Position numbers and translations under genes: made by a program
Notes under the pieces: generated by a model
Database searches by the model: none
What the model was told of the DNA's origin: nothing
The model's input: only the letters and a program-made list of their open reading frames with translations
Source of the DNA: Maratus speciosus
Taxonomy: Eukaryota > Arthropoda > Arachnida > Araneae > Salticidae
NCBI GenBank assembly: GCA_963932465.1
Contig: OZ010792.1
Location: 1,054,001 to 1,118,000 of the forward strand
DNA: 64,000 bases
Direction: 5' to 3'
Shown: positions 11,675 to 23,775 of the stretch, piece by piece
How the letters are laid out: every line of letters begins with the position of its first letter
How positions within the stretch are numbered: the first letter of the stretch is position 1

Positions 11675-11711
11675 TCTGAAGCTGCTACTGTAACCTCAAC
11701 TCAGTCTGCAG
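11672..11711 (+). CDS. Lamp1: LAMP-like gene, small hinge exon (40 bases)
   Basis: Forty bases encoding VSEAATVTSTQSA plus the first base of an Asp codon completed by the next exon. The Ser/Thr content fits an O-glycosylated hinge ahead of a LAMP luminal domain, though it is far shorter than the mucin hinges of vertebrate LAMPs. The acceptor is the second of two duplicated copies of a 31-base unit (11613-11643 and 11644-11674). Use of the first copy's AG at 11640 would add 31 bases, shift the frame and meet a stop within 13 codons, so the start at 11672 is forced. The donor is GTAGTA. The exon is short, so the call rests on phase and position. Confidence 0.65.
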
Positions 11712-12321
11712 GTAGTATGTTTGTGTCTAAACTTTTAACTGTAGTTTTTCGATTTTTTTCACATTGCCTCAATTGCCCATGATTTGGTTTTATTTTTTTT
11801 TTTTATTTACTGTTTTGAAATCCCTCTATGTGCCATTTTATTCAAATTATTTTGCTAGTAGATGTGATTTAATAATTTAATTGATCAGAGCTCTTTCTAT
11901 CTGTGAAATTTTGATAACTGCTGTATCATTTTGTATTACTTTCATTATTATACTTTTGAAAACATACATTTTTATTTATTTATTTATTTTTTTATTATTA
12001 TCTATATAAGAGATGCGCAGCTGGCCTGTGGGCTACCAAGATGTCACTTTTTTCTATAGAAAATAATTTGCCTTATTTAATGACAGAAACTTTGTTTTTA
12101 AACAAATCAAAAATTACTTTTAAACATTATGGTGAGAAATGATTTTCAGGGAAAAGGAAAGATTGTGCAGCACTAATCTATTTGATTTATGATGCTTTCA
12201 TGATCATTGCTTGAATTGAACCCGAATTTACTGGAGCGGAGATAAATGTTTTTGCTATCTTTTCATTCATTAGATTTTATTATATTTATCTATCTCTACA
12301 TATATATTATGCATATTTATA

Positions 12322-12357
<36 letters not shown>

Positions 12358-15256
12358 AATGAAAAAGTGCTTTAAATTTTGCGAGTAATATATGAAATAC
12401 AAATATTCTGGTGGAAGGGACCGGAAAATATACTACCATTTATAGAAATGCGGAATATTAGAGTTGTGTTTTGTTAGAAATTAAGATCTATTTATGTTCT
12501 ATAAAATAATGTCAGTATTTTTCTTGCTAAAATACTGACTAAATTTAGTTTTATCTGTATCTTTTTCACATCATTGAAGGTGTTACTACTTAGATAAAAG
12601 ATTTTTTAACAGTAATGTGACTCAATGTTTATTCAGGTAATGGTACTTTTGCATTATACTGTTGACTACATAACATGTTAATAAAAACATCGTATGCAGC
12701 TGGGGGAAACTTCTTTTGAGAAATTGAAAAAATATCTATGTCCAAGGAATGAGAGTTGATGAAATACAGGAAGAAATGTATTACATTTGGCATTGTATTC
12801 TTAAATATTAATTCTTTTAGAACTCTTCTATTGCAGTTCAACAACTTATTTTTTAACTATGCAGTAAATAGGATACAAACTAGCTTCTGTATATTATATG
12901 TATACATTATTATTAGAATAATTGGAAGTTTTCACTTCGAAGAGTTTCCTTGTTAGTAAAACCATGACTGTAGTTTCATAAACAATTTATTAGTGGCTCC
13001 TATCATCATGTGCAGCAGAGGACAATTGCCATGTATTTTGTTTTTCTGAGACTAAAATTATCCATATTTCTCGCTGAGCTGCAGCAAAGATAGTTCAGTT
13101 TGTTCCCTGACACCAGATAACAAGCTGAATAGACATTAAATTGGTGTCATTATTTATTGCAAGTGGCACATAGGTAGCTGCACAGGTACTGAATAGAATT
13201 GTGTGGTGCTGAATGCGCAAAGAATTTCTGCTATTTGAAAACACACTTTTTAGGTAGATTTCGTAAGAAATACTACCTATTGCAGTCGTTACCATGGTGC
13301 GACTTTTGAAAAATTTCTTCATAACTTTTCATTATATGACCACAGGAACCCAAAACCACCCCCACCTAAAAAGTTTATATATATATATGTATGTATGTAC
13401 TAAATTTTGTCCACACGATAAAAGTCGCAATTATGCACGAATCGTCTTCAAACTCGCCAACAACTTTGAGATGGTTAATATCTCGGCGGGGATTGAAAAT
13501 GGGCAAAATCGGCCCAAGGGAATGGAGATGGGGAGGGCTCAAAATTTTGAATACCATCTTAACATGATTCTGATAAAACCAGCTCTTACACAACAATGAC
13601 AGGAAAAAATAAATATTTTTCGTTATAGCAGTTGCCAACAATTAAAAAAAAAAGCAATAAAATTCTCACCACAACAGTTGCTTTGCAAGATTTCACGTGA
13701 AACATTAAATTAAACAGTTTGACGAATTGAAAATAAATTGAATATTACATCATAAGTTTTCTAGAGCAAGATTTCTCAAGAAAACTCAAAATGAAATAAA
13801 TAGTTTGATGAATAAATATATATATATATATATTGCGTCATATTGGAAATATAATCGACCTCAGCAGGTGAATAGGTAATGTCATGTGAGTTTGAAGAAA
13901 CTTATTAAAACATGATAAAAACCCGACTATGGAAATATTAACATATTTTAACACTTTGAGGTTCTCTGAATTTGTTTTAGCCATTTTTAAATCTATTCCA
14001 TGTACATGCGTGTGTGTATTCGTGTATATTAGAATTTTCACAAAATGTTTAGCTCCATTAAAGCTCATTCTTAGTGAAGGAACTGGGTTTATCTCTAATC
14101 TTGATTTAAGTTTTCGAAATCTACCTCTGCCTGCAGGCCGAGCCGGCAGGGATTTTTTTTTACCAATTCTTCTACTGCATACTTGCCAAAATCTACATAT
14201 TGTCTGTAATTTTCATTTTCACTAACAGCCGAAGATTACAGTTCTACAAAACAATGAGTTTTAAAAAGAAAATCCATTTATTTTCCAATTTCATCTGTTG
14301 TGTGAGAACCATAATACATTGGCTTATTGTAGGGGTTGCTTGCACCACTACACAAGGCTGTTAGAAATTCTTTGTCAGAAGACCAACTTTAACAAATACA
14401 GTATACTATTCTGTTGATAATGAGATGACAAAGATTTTACTTTAGATGAATTTGAAAGTTGTGAAAAAAAGCATGCTAAACATTTAAATTCATAAGTTGT
14501 TTTTATGTGATATATTTAAGCAGTATAGTGATTTTTATTAATGCTTATAATTACATTGTGATAGAAATTTTATTGAAATATTTTTCATTTAAATCAAGGT
14601 GAATCAAGCATTTTTAATTAATTATTTTCCATACATATTTATTTGAAGCAAAACCAAACACATTAAGTAAATATCAATTGAATATGCAGTTAGAATGTAC
14701 CTATTTTAATTTATGCGTTTTCTTAATGTGAGAAAGGTAAGATGATCCATTTTTTATGCAATTATAGCTTTCTTAATTGTTTTAAATATTATCATTCTTT
14801 TGAAATAATTATGGTTATAGGAACTGTATTGATGTTTATATGTGACCTATTTGCTGTTTAATCTGCATAATGCACAGTGTACAACATTGACTTTACTAAT
14901 CCCAAAGTATGCTTTGGAAAGTTGTAGCCAAATGTTGGTGAGAATGCTACTGCTTAAAATGAATAAAATCTTTTCTTTGTGTTATTCTTCTGTTTTTTAA
15001 AATTTCTGTCCATTTTTTTCTCAATCAGTAATTAATAGTTTTTCTTTCCTGTCAGTAATTGTTTCATTAATATTATTATGATCAATATTACTTTAGTAAT
15101 TTTTAAAATATTTTTCCCCTTATATATATATATATATACATAGCATATATATTGTTGTTATGAAAATTTTGTCCAATTTTTCCAGAAGTAAGGTTATGCG
15201 TTCCATTATCTTGATCCGTTTGAGTATGGGAGAAGATGTTACTTTTTTGCTATTTC
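11712..15256. other. Intron stretch with simple repeats
   Basis: AT-rich. It includes a pure T run near 12328-12353, a TATA/TATG tract at 13377-13400, an (AT)n near 13817-13834 and another near 15122-15139. Around 13405-13560 a more GC-balanced segment may be a transposon fragment but shows no ends. No gene features. Confidence 0.5.
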
Positions 15257-16809
15257 CAGACCTGCCAACTGCTACGAAAAAATCGTAGTTGCTACGATTT
15301 GGTCCTATAAACTACGATGCTACGAAAATCGGTCTTAAACTACGATTTTTTTTTTTCCAAAAACACAAACGCTTTTTTTTGTTTATAGTTGCGATTTTTA
15401 TCCCGTGTAGCATATTTTTCAGGAGTGATTCTGTTCTGAAATTTCCAAAATTTCAAAGTATTCATTTCCGAAAGTTTGAAAAAATTGGTCTTTAGCCCGA
15501 AAATTCGAACATTATTTAAAAAACGCTCATGGGGAAAAAATCTAGGCTGCAAAACAATCTTCTTAACATAAAATCCTCCTTATGTATATTAACCACAAGT
15601 GAATCGTGTTTCTGTAAATATTTGTATAGGAATTCCCTTCCTTAGAAACAAGGTGACCATTTTAAGAATTTCTGGAAGGGGGGGGGGGTGTTCTTTAAGG
15701 GGCAAAGTTTGAAATAGTGTGCAAAATAGCACGATTTGCATGCGGAAAAGGAAAGTCCTGCATAACGTAAACTGCTGTGTAGTATTTCCCCCTGCAAATT
15801 CTTCCACAGACCTATGATTCTTCTGTGAGTATATTTTGAAATTTCTTGGAAGTCCACGAATTTCTTTTCTTTCATGGAATTTTCCCAAATTAATTCGTGA
15901 ATCGATCGCACAAAAAATTGAGAATTTCTTCAAGCGATCGTGTAAAAATATAGGGTATTTCGTCAAAGATCTCAGAAACAAATAGTGATTATATTCAATA
16001 GGTCACTGAATTGCGCGAGATTGCGCAAAAAATTACGAATTTCAATAAACTATCGAGGGGAAAACATTGCAAATTTCGTCAAAAGGTCGTGTAAAGGAGT
16101 AGTGAGTTTTGTTGGTCGAGAAAAGATATAAAAAATTTTGCTGATCTGTTGCGATAAACTATCGCGAATTTCGACAAATTACCGTGTAAAAAAAGTCAAT
16201 TTCGTCAATTGGTCGCAGAAGAAAATAAATTTTGTCAAAGGATCGTGGTAAAAACGTGAATTTTGTCACAATATCGCAGAAAGAAAATGGAATTTCCTCA
16301 AAAGATCACTAAGAAAATGCAAAATTCATCGAAAGATCGCAGAAAGAAAACACTAATTTCGACAAAGGTTCGTGGTAAAAAACGCAAAATTAGTCAAAGG
16401 ATCTCAGTAAAAAAATGCAAATTTCGTCAAAAGTTCATGGTTAAAAGTGCGGATTTCCATAAAGAATCATGATAGAAAAATGTGAATTACGATTGTGGGG
16501 AAAAATTGTGAATATCCTGAAATGGTCGCGGGGAAAAAAATCGCGAATTTCGTCAAAATTTACTGCACTGTGCTAAAAAATTGGAACCAGGCTCCTTTTA
16601 CAAATGTAAAAGAAAAAAATGCTGCGAAACAAGAAGAAACTCTAAAAATCGTATAAAAATTTACTATATTGAGTTGAAAGAATGAAACCTTATTCCTTTT
16701 ACAAATTTCAAAAGAAGGCTGCGAAACACGAAAAACCAACCAACCAACCTTCAGATTAATTTTAATTTTGTGTGCTACGATTTCTCATTTTCAAAGGTTG
16801 GCAGGTCTG
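15257..16809. mobile_element. TIR transposon with 6-bp target duplication, copy 1
   Basis: Ends CAGACCTGCCAACTGCTACG and, reversed, CAGACCTGCCAACCTTTGAA (14 bases alike at the tip). The six bases TATTTC occur at 15251-15256 and again at 16810-16815. The interior (about 15840-16560) is a degenerate array of roughly 33-base units built on AATTTCGTCAAAAGATCGnG. A run of Gs is near 15678-15688. No transposase. The superfamily is uncertain; 6-bp duplications are reported for IS3EU and Dada. Confidence 0.8.
15840..16560. repeat. Degenerate ~33-bp minisatellite inside the transposon
   Basis: Repeats of the theme GAATTTCGTCAAAAGATCGC followed by an A-rich spacer. Units are diverged, and the open frame at 16263-16472 is only a reading of this repeat (Lys/Ser-rich, no domain). 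Confidence 0.7.
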
Positions 16810-16815
16810 TATTTC

Positions 16816-17618
16816 TGTCAAAAAATTAAACAATTGTTTGCAGAATCACTTTTTCTGGAATAATGGCTCTCTGCTATGCTATTCCAGATAAAAGGAACCA
16901 CTAATTAATTATAATTGTTTCTGAAACTATGATGTTATGAGGTTATGATTTTACTAATTTTCAGAAAGAGAAAAGGATATTTGTTATTTTCTTATTTGTG
17001 CACTTTCCTCATTGATTAATACTGTGCCTGAACACAATATGATTTAATGGCAATAATGATGGAAGCTTTGTTGAAAGATTATTTATTTAGACAAAAAGAA
17101 AATAAATGTTGTCATATAGGGTTTTTATTTTGTCATTTTGCTTAACCCCATACCTTTTTGATGTTTTCTTTAAATTATGTCACCATTGTTTAGTCAGTTT
17201 TAAATAAAGTGTCATATTGTGGTTATTAATGTACATTTTTATTTCTGGGGAATCTCGTAATCTTAAAAATAGTTAACTGCATTTTTTTCTGTGGGCAAAA
17301 TGTCCCAAATCTTATAATTTTATGGATTGGGAGAAACAGATGAATGGTAATTAACTTATATTTTTATTTCAAAAGCTAAAAGGCTTATTTACAAAATAAA
17401 TAAAAATAGAATATGTTCTATGCAGGTAACATGCAAGGCTGTAGTTGACAATAGTGAATCTGATGCCACACTCTTTCATTATTGGCATTAAATCACACTG
17501 TTTGCCAACAGATTTTGTTTCTTGAAAATACTTGATGAAGTAGTGTAGATATTAGTTTTCTGTAGTGTGTTTACTAACATTATGGTTCTTACATGAATTA
17601 AAACATTTCTGTATCCAG
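16816..17618. other. Intron stretch, nothing recognised
   Basis: AT-rich; no element ends or gene features seen before the acceptor at 17618. Confidence 0.5.
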
Positions 17619-17743
17619 ATAATATCAAAGAAGAACCACCCAGTGGAGCATTTGCTCTCAGAAATGCTAAGGGAAAGATTTGCATCCTTGCCAAGTTTCA
17701 ATCGTCCATTACTATAACTTATCCAGGAAAAACATCGGAGCAG
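17619..17743 (+). CDS. Lamp1: LAMP-like gene, start of the luminal LAMP domain
   Basis: Encodes DNIKEEPPSGAFALRNAKGK, then ICILAKFQSSITITYP and ends GKTSEQ. The GxFxLxNxxGxxCILAxF pattern is the N-terminal signature of the LAMP luminal domain, where a beta strand carries the first conserved cysteine (KIC, about codon 23 of this exon) and is followed by an aliphatic beta strand. That cysteine should pair with the one in KGKC of the next exon. The exon begins after CCAG in phase 1, completing the Asp codon, and ends in phase 0 before GTAATT. The upstream intron is 5.9 kb and holds a 1.55 kb transposon at 15257-16809. Confidence 0.88.
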
Positions 17744-20700
17744 GTAATTTTTAAAACATCTGTTTAAACTTACTAAAACTATAAGGTTTTGTTTGGAGAG
17801 CATTAGAGAAATAATTTCGTATACAACTTGTAGCATAGGGTCCTAGGGTCATCTAGGAGGTGAAGGGGGGAGGGAAGCTTCGAGGTAAAATAAACAAAAA
17901 TAGAATAACCTAAAAGATGTGGCAACAAGATGTGAAAAAATTCATGATTTGTTCATAAAAATCAAAATAATCAGATTTTAAAATAAATTAAATTAGATTT
18001 TTATGATTTTTTCCTCCTGCGTTACAATGTTGAATGACAACAAGAGTTATGTTATTTTAAATAAATCTGTCATAATGGAGACAAATTCTGGAACAACATT
18101 ATATTTTGGGTCGATAGAAGTAGTTTGGTAAAACAGATAATTTTAAATTAAAATAAGACAATATGTTGATAAAAAGTATTTACTAGAAAAATTACTTTAG
18201 AAAAACAGAATTTTTTTTTCACTTCCAAATAATTTTTCCAGTTATTTTCTTCTCAGTGTAAATTTCTTTAAAGCAATCAATAACTTGCTGTATTTGTGAA
18301 TTAGCTCTTGAGAAGCATTCATTAATTTCTTCTACCCTTGTTGAATGTGAAAAAAGCTTCTATATTTTTTTATGATCTTTTTTGGCACTTCTATAAGTTT
18401 ATTTTCTTCTGTAGCAGTTTTGTCTCTTTTATCTTAATCAGCTCCTCATTAGACTTTCTCAGTTTTTATTTATTTCAGTTTTTTTTTTTGTCTAATAATG
18501 CATTGGATTGTGAAAAATCATAAGTTGAATAATTATAAATAGAAGGGCATCTGTAGTTGAAAACACTTTAAAAAATGTACTAGAAATCAGTAACTCATCA
18601 AAGTAGTACTCATCAAAGTAAAAAAAAAAAAAAAAAAAGTTCTACAACAAAAAAGTTCATATCATTAAAATGTCAAAATTTTTTATGAAATATTTGTTAG
18701 CAAATAGTTTAAAAAAATAAAAATTTCACACTTTATAATGGGGCTGGCAATGAGCTGCATATTAACACTCTTTATACAGATATTAGACAACAAAATATTT
18801 TCCACAGAATTCCATTTTCATATATAAAAAAAAAGTAACTTAAAGGTTTTTTTTTTTTTTTGTAATAATTTTCTCTTAGATTTTGCGATATAATTATCAC
18901 AATAATCATGAAAAGCATTGCATAGCAGTACCATTTGTTGAGTCTGATGCATTCTAACCTAATCAGCACAAATTTATGTCAATTTCTAATTGGATATTAA
19001 GTTTCATAAAAATTCCATTAGAAAAGCCACAAAATATGTTTAAGGTATGCAGACATTTTCAAAAAATAGTTAAATCGCATTCAGGCCATCCCAAAGCATG
19101 TAAATCCATCAAAAACTGGAAATCTAAAATTTTCACATCCCATACTTTCTTATGTATGTTGAAGAAAGTAAATAAGATAAATGGTACATTTTTGTAATGT
19201 GTAAGACTCTTTTAGAGCTCTGCATCACGTCAGTTCCAATTTTTTTACTTTGTGTCAGATTGATTAAAATTCTTTTAGGGTTCCAGTCAGTTTGACTTTT
19301 ATCTTCTTTTTTAGGGTTCTGTCAATTAAAAAGTAAAAATGGAATTATTATAAGATCACCTGTGTGTCTGTTACAGCCCTTTTTCAGGAAAACGTGGGAA
19401 GTTCAAACTTGTCAGAGTTATAAGGCTATTGACCCAAATATTTATAGATTTTTAGCCATTCACAAATATTTTTAGTAAAAGTTTAGAAGGCTAATTAAGT
19501 TACTTGAATTTTTTATTTATTTATTTATTTATTTTTTTATGTATATTGTGTGGGATATCAGTCAAATAGTCTCGTGTAACATCGAACTCAAAAATATATT
19601 TGTTTTAATTTTAGGTATTGTATTTTCAGAGATATTGTCAAAAATGTTTTGCAAAAATATGTCCCCCCCACCCTTTCCTGTTTCAAATTTGCTGAAACTG
19701 AAATTATGAAAAAAACCTTATTTAAGCCTTGTAGGAAAACTATAATGTTTATCCTAGGTTATATTGTTTGTGAACAAATCGAATTTTTCTATTACACACA
19801 AACTTTACCTTGCATGCATTTGAATTACCTATCAATGCAGAATCATCGAAGGATTGTTGATGATGACTTAAAAAAAATTGTTGGTAATTAACCGAAATAT
19901 TAATTTAAAAACCTATCTACAAAACTGTGAATGGACCAAGGTGACATTGCAACTTTGCTACCTCTTTTGGAAGCGTGCTTGGCATACTACCAAGTTTAAA
20001 CTTTGTCCAAGGTCTTTGTTGTACGAACTCTTGTGCGCACAAGTAAAACTCACACTTGACCATTTATTATTATTCTTTATTTTTTTAAGTTTGGTTTCAA
20101 TTCTTGCACATTGGGTTTTGCTACATCATTTTTGTTCCAGAATATTGTTTTATATGAAAAACTGTATATATTTCAACACAAATGAATAGTTTCTATTTTC
20201 ATTTTTCATAATAAGAATTACTATTAGAGACTGTAGATATATATATATTTTTTCATAATTGTGTTAAAATATAGTTTGAATTTTCTTTTACTCTGAGTTT
20301 TGGACATTAGGTTTTGAATGTAATGGATTTTTCAAACAATCCAATCCATGCAGAACTCGGGCTATGATACAAAGAAAAATTAATGAATACCAATTGTCAT
20401 TTGAGACATTTGTGCTGATATTATTTACATGAAATCTCTGAAAAAAAAAAAAAAAAAAAAGAGCTAAAGTGCACTGGATAAAATTCTTAAAAAATACTAA
20501 AGTTATATTTTGAAAAAAAAAAAAAAAAAAAAAAAACCAATTTATAGACTGCTTTGCACATGACATCACATGTTTGGCATCGCTTCATATGGCGCCCAAA
20601 TATAATGCGAATGTGGTGCTCTCCATTTGACTTTTTAGACTTATTAGCAGTATAATAATAAAAATAATAAAAATCTAAATGAAACAGATAGACAACACGT

Positions 20701-21778
20701 GCTTTTAATGGCAAACAGGGAGTTCTGATGTTCCGTGTGGGCTCCAGGTGCAATACCAGATTAGAGTATCAGTCGTTGTGTGACGTCAATGCAAGCCGTC
20801 TATTATGTCTTGTGTTGTGAAATAAAAACTAAAATCTCTTCAATAAATCAATCAATTTGATATAATTTGCACTCGAAACTATTTTTCTGTTAATTTATTT
20901 AAGAAAAAGAAAATTTCGAAAATAGAAATAAAGTATTTTTTGCTGTCATAAACTGATGATATGGTCAGATATATTTTTAATTTTTTTAGAAATATAGAAG
21001 ATTTTAGTTAATTTAGATATATCAGTTAGACATGATTATTTTGTTCTTGACATTATATCCCAATTAAATGTTTCTCAAATTACCAGAATTCTTTTCTATT
21101 CACTATTTTAGTTTATTTCTCACAATTGAGACAAATATTGGAACAGTTCTGTTAATAAATTAGAATCTGCTGTATTTACACATTTGTTTTCCACATGTTT
21201 TCATTTTTTTAATAGTTAAGCCCTGCCAATGGGGCGGTAAACTTGCATGTTGTATTGCTTAAGGCAATTCACAAATTCCCTGCTCCACAACATGAAACTT
21301 TCTGCCACATTTTTTGATTCATTTTTAAGCGTAAAGTCATAAAGTCCTCACTGGTGAAGTGATTTGGAATCTAATGTTTTTTCCCATTTTTTGATAAATA
21401 AGTTACTTATTGAATTATAATCAATTACTGTTACTTGACGACAGGTTTTTCTCCTTCTCTTCACTGTTGCATCTGGAAATTTGGTTCAAGATGCCAACTT
21501 TGACAATATTTTCTGAATTATCTGCCTTTACCAACAAATGGAAAATACCATTCAGTTACATAGTTTCTGGATAAGAAAACCTGCAAATTTCATGTGTTTT
21601 CGAACAAAAATGAATTCAGTAATGTGTCAGAAAGTAGTTCCTTTGGATTTGAACAGCCTTAACAAAAAGATTTTCTATATTCATATTAATATGACAAATG
21701 GTTATATATAATAATAATACTTTTTAAAATTAGTTTATTTATATACATAGTGCATTATTTGTATGAATATTGTGTGTA
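17744..21778. other. Intron stretch with homopolymers only
   Basis: AT-rich. Pure A runs occur near 18621-18638, 20442-20460 and 20514-20536, and T runs near 18847-18860. Short open frames here are explained by these and have no domain. No element ends recognised. Confidence 0.5.
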
Positions 21779-21937
21779 CAGTAAACTCTGTCTAAGATGG
21801 AATCGATTGGGACCAAGAAAATTTTCTGCAGTAGACAAATTTTACTCTATGTCTATGGATTCGCAGGGACTTGAAAAGCTTTCCAAGTTAGACATATTTC
21901 CGTCTTACACAGAGTCCACCTTACAGAGAGTTTACTG
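21779..21937. mobile_element. Short pogo/Tigger-like MITE (159 bases)
   Basis: Ends CAGTAAACTCTGTCTAAGAT and, reversed, CAGTAAACTCTCTGTAAGGT, with TA on both sides (21777-21778 and 21938-21939). A 15-codon-scale open frame across it is meaningless. Confidence 0.8.
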
Positions 21938-22176
21938 TATTTTTCATAAATAATGCAACATATAAAATGAAAACAAATGTCCATAGACAGTTACCGAAAA
22001 GAAATGTCCATAGACAGTTACAAATATCCAAATGACGTACATGAATTCACATCAGTAATTTAAAAATGACTTTAAAGCTTTTTAAAGTAAAAGTTTTTAT
22101 ATTTAAATCATTGATATCTGTAAAATATTGTTTCTGTTTGATTGCTGTAATTTATTTATATTTTAATATTCCTTAG

Positions 22177-22296
22177 AAAGTTGAAGTGACCATACCTCAC
22201 AGTGCTCATGCAAAGGGGAAATGCAGAGGCCATTATGGATCAGCCTTACTGCAAATAGCTTGGGGGAAATTTATGTTTTCCCTTTACTTCAACAAG
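22177..22296 (+). CDS. Lamp1: LAMP-like gene, second luminal exon
   Basis: Forty codons in phase 0 from KVEVTIPHSAHAKGKC to KFMFSLYFNK, flanked by TTCCTTAG and GTATAT. It supplies the second conserved luminal cysteine (KGKC) and the beta strands ALLQIAWGKFMFSLYF, the hydrophobic core typical of LAMP domains, where hydrophobic and charged residues alternate before the next strand. The last two residues, Asn-Lys, join the Thr that opens the next exon to make an N-K-T glycosylation sequon across the junction, the only clear sequon in the visible luminal region. The downstream intron carries a TIR transposon at 22860-23772. Confidence 0.88.
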
Positions 22297-22859
22297 GTAT
22301 ATTGATTAGTGAACATTTCTTAAATGTTTTCTTTAACTTCTGATACAATTATTCTTATCTGTGAGTTACTTTCTGGTTTTAGAGGTGCTTTACTACAATC
22401 ATGAAATCCCATGTTAACCTATTTAGTTGGTGATAACTCATCTACTATATATATATAATGCAAATAGAAATTTCATTCCGAACGCTTATCATCATTCTTA
22501 GAATTTTAGTGCATAACACCATATACTCGATTCGGTATACAGTGATTTGGTGCGTAAACCGAATATTCGGTTTTGGCCAAATACTTTTAAAAGAAGTATT
22601 CGGCCATATTTTCCAAAAATTAATTTGTGTAAAACAATAGCTAAAATATTACTAGTTGTAAAAGTACATCATGACCAATGCTCATTTGATATGGGCAAAA
22701 TACTGTGTAAAAATAAGTTTTTCAGCATTATCTGGTTGTAATCTGTTTCTTTTGTGTTCATAAATCTTTTCAGCTTCAGAAAATAAATGTTCGCTATAAA
22801 CACTGTTAGCAGGTTCAGATAAGTATTTTCTTTGAAGTAAAAGAATTCCATTTTACTTA
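22297..22859. other. Intron stretch, nothing recognised
   Basis: AT-rich, with an (AT)n near 22446-22458; a segment at 22500-22600 with repeated ATTCGG words may be an old repeat. No gene features. Confidence 0.45.
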
Positions 22860-23772
22860 CAAGGAAGGTCTCCATACGGGCATACTCAGAAAAATCTGAA
22901 AAAATTACAGAATGTTCTTCTCATATGGATATATATGTTTATAAAAAAAATTTTGGCGGAAAACCGATACAGTGTCCGTAAAAAAATAACGAAATTTTCG
23001 TTTATTTGGCAATTTATCACCGGTTGGCGATGAAAAAAAAACGCTTTTATGTAGGAAAAAACTTTTTATGTTGAATTTGTTTATATAAGTTTAATTTAAA
23101 TAACTTTAGTTTTGCCATCTTTAATTTGTTTTAAGTATAATTTTGTCATTTTTAGTTTGTTTTAACTATAGTTTGTCATATATATTTATAATAAAATTTA
23201 AATATAATATTTTACGATTTAAAACAAAATTTAAATTGATTTAAAATATTTCAAGCTCAAAAATAAGGCAGATAGAACACTGTCGATTTGATTTTGTTGC
23301 TATGGAAACGACTTCGTCTTCGATATGGAAATGTATTATGGCAATCAAATGTCAGCTGACTATAACTTAAAATAGATATTTGCAACTTGCAAAGCATAGA
23401 AAATATTTTTACAGTGATAAAATTAAATAACTACAGCAACAAGCAACATACATATGCAATATAAAAAATATATAATAACCTCTTTCATTAAGTTTAAATT
23501 TATTAAAAATCGTGCATTCTAAAAAACAATTAATAAATAATTTTCAGATGCATTAAAATCGTTTGCTTTTGGCGAGGAAAAATCCTGCTCGCCAAATTGC
23601 GTGTCACTTTCGTATTTTCGCGCCAAATATTCGAAAGTATATTATTTTTTTATAGACTTTCTACTGAAATTCCACCGTTAAATTTGACTGATCCCTTATT
23701 ACATACATGAGTAGTTTTACTAGCATTTTTTTCAACATATTCTGAGTATGCCCTGTAAGGAGACCTTCCTTG
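22860..23772. mobile_element. TIR transposon with TTA target duplication
   Basis: Ends CAAGGAAGGTCTCCATACGG and, reversed, CAAGGAAGGTCTCCTTACAG. Both continue into GGGCATACTCAGAA, giving about 35 bases of inverted repeat. TTA flanks both sides (22857-22859 and 23773-23775). A 3-bp TTA duplication fits PIF/Harbinger, but the TIR does not identify it. No transposase seen. Confidence 0.75.
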
Positions 23773-23775
23773 TTA

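Noticed and set aside
14120..14150. GC-rich CTGCCTGCAGGCCGAGCCGGCAG as a transposon end
   Set aside because: No inverse partner was found nearby and it may be a chance palindrome.
16263..16472. Lys/Ser-rich 69-codon frame
   Set aside because: It is a reading of the 33-bp minisatellite inside a transposon.
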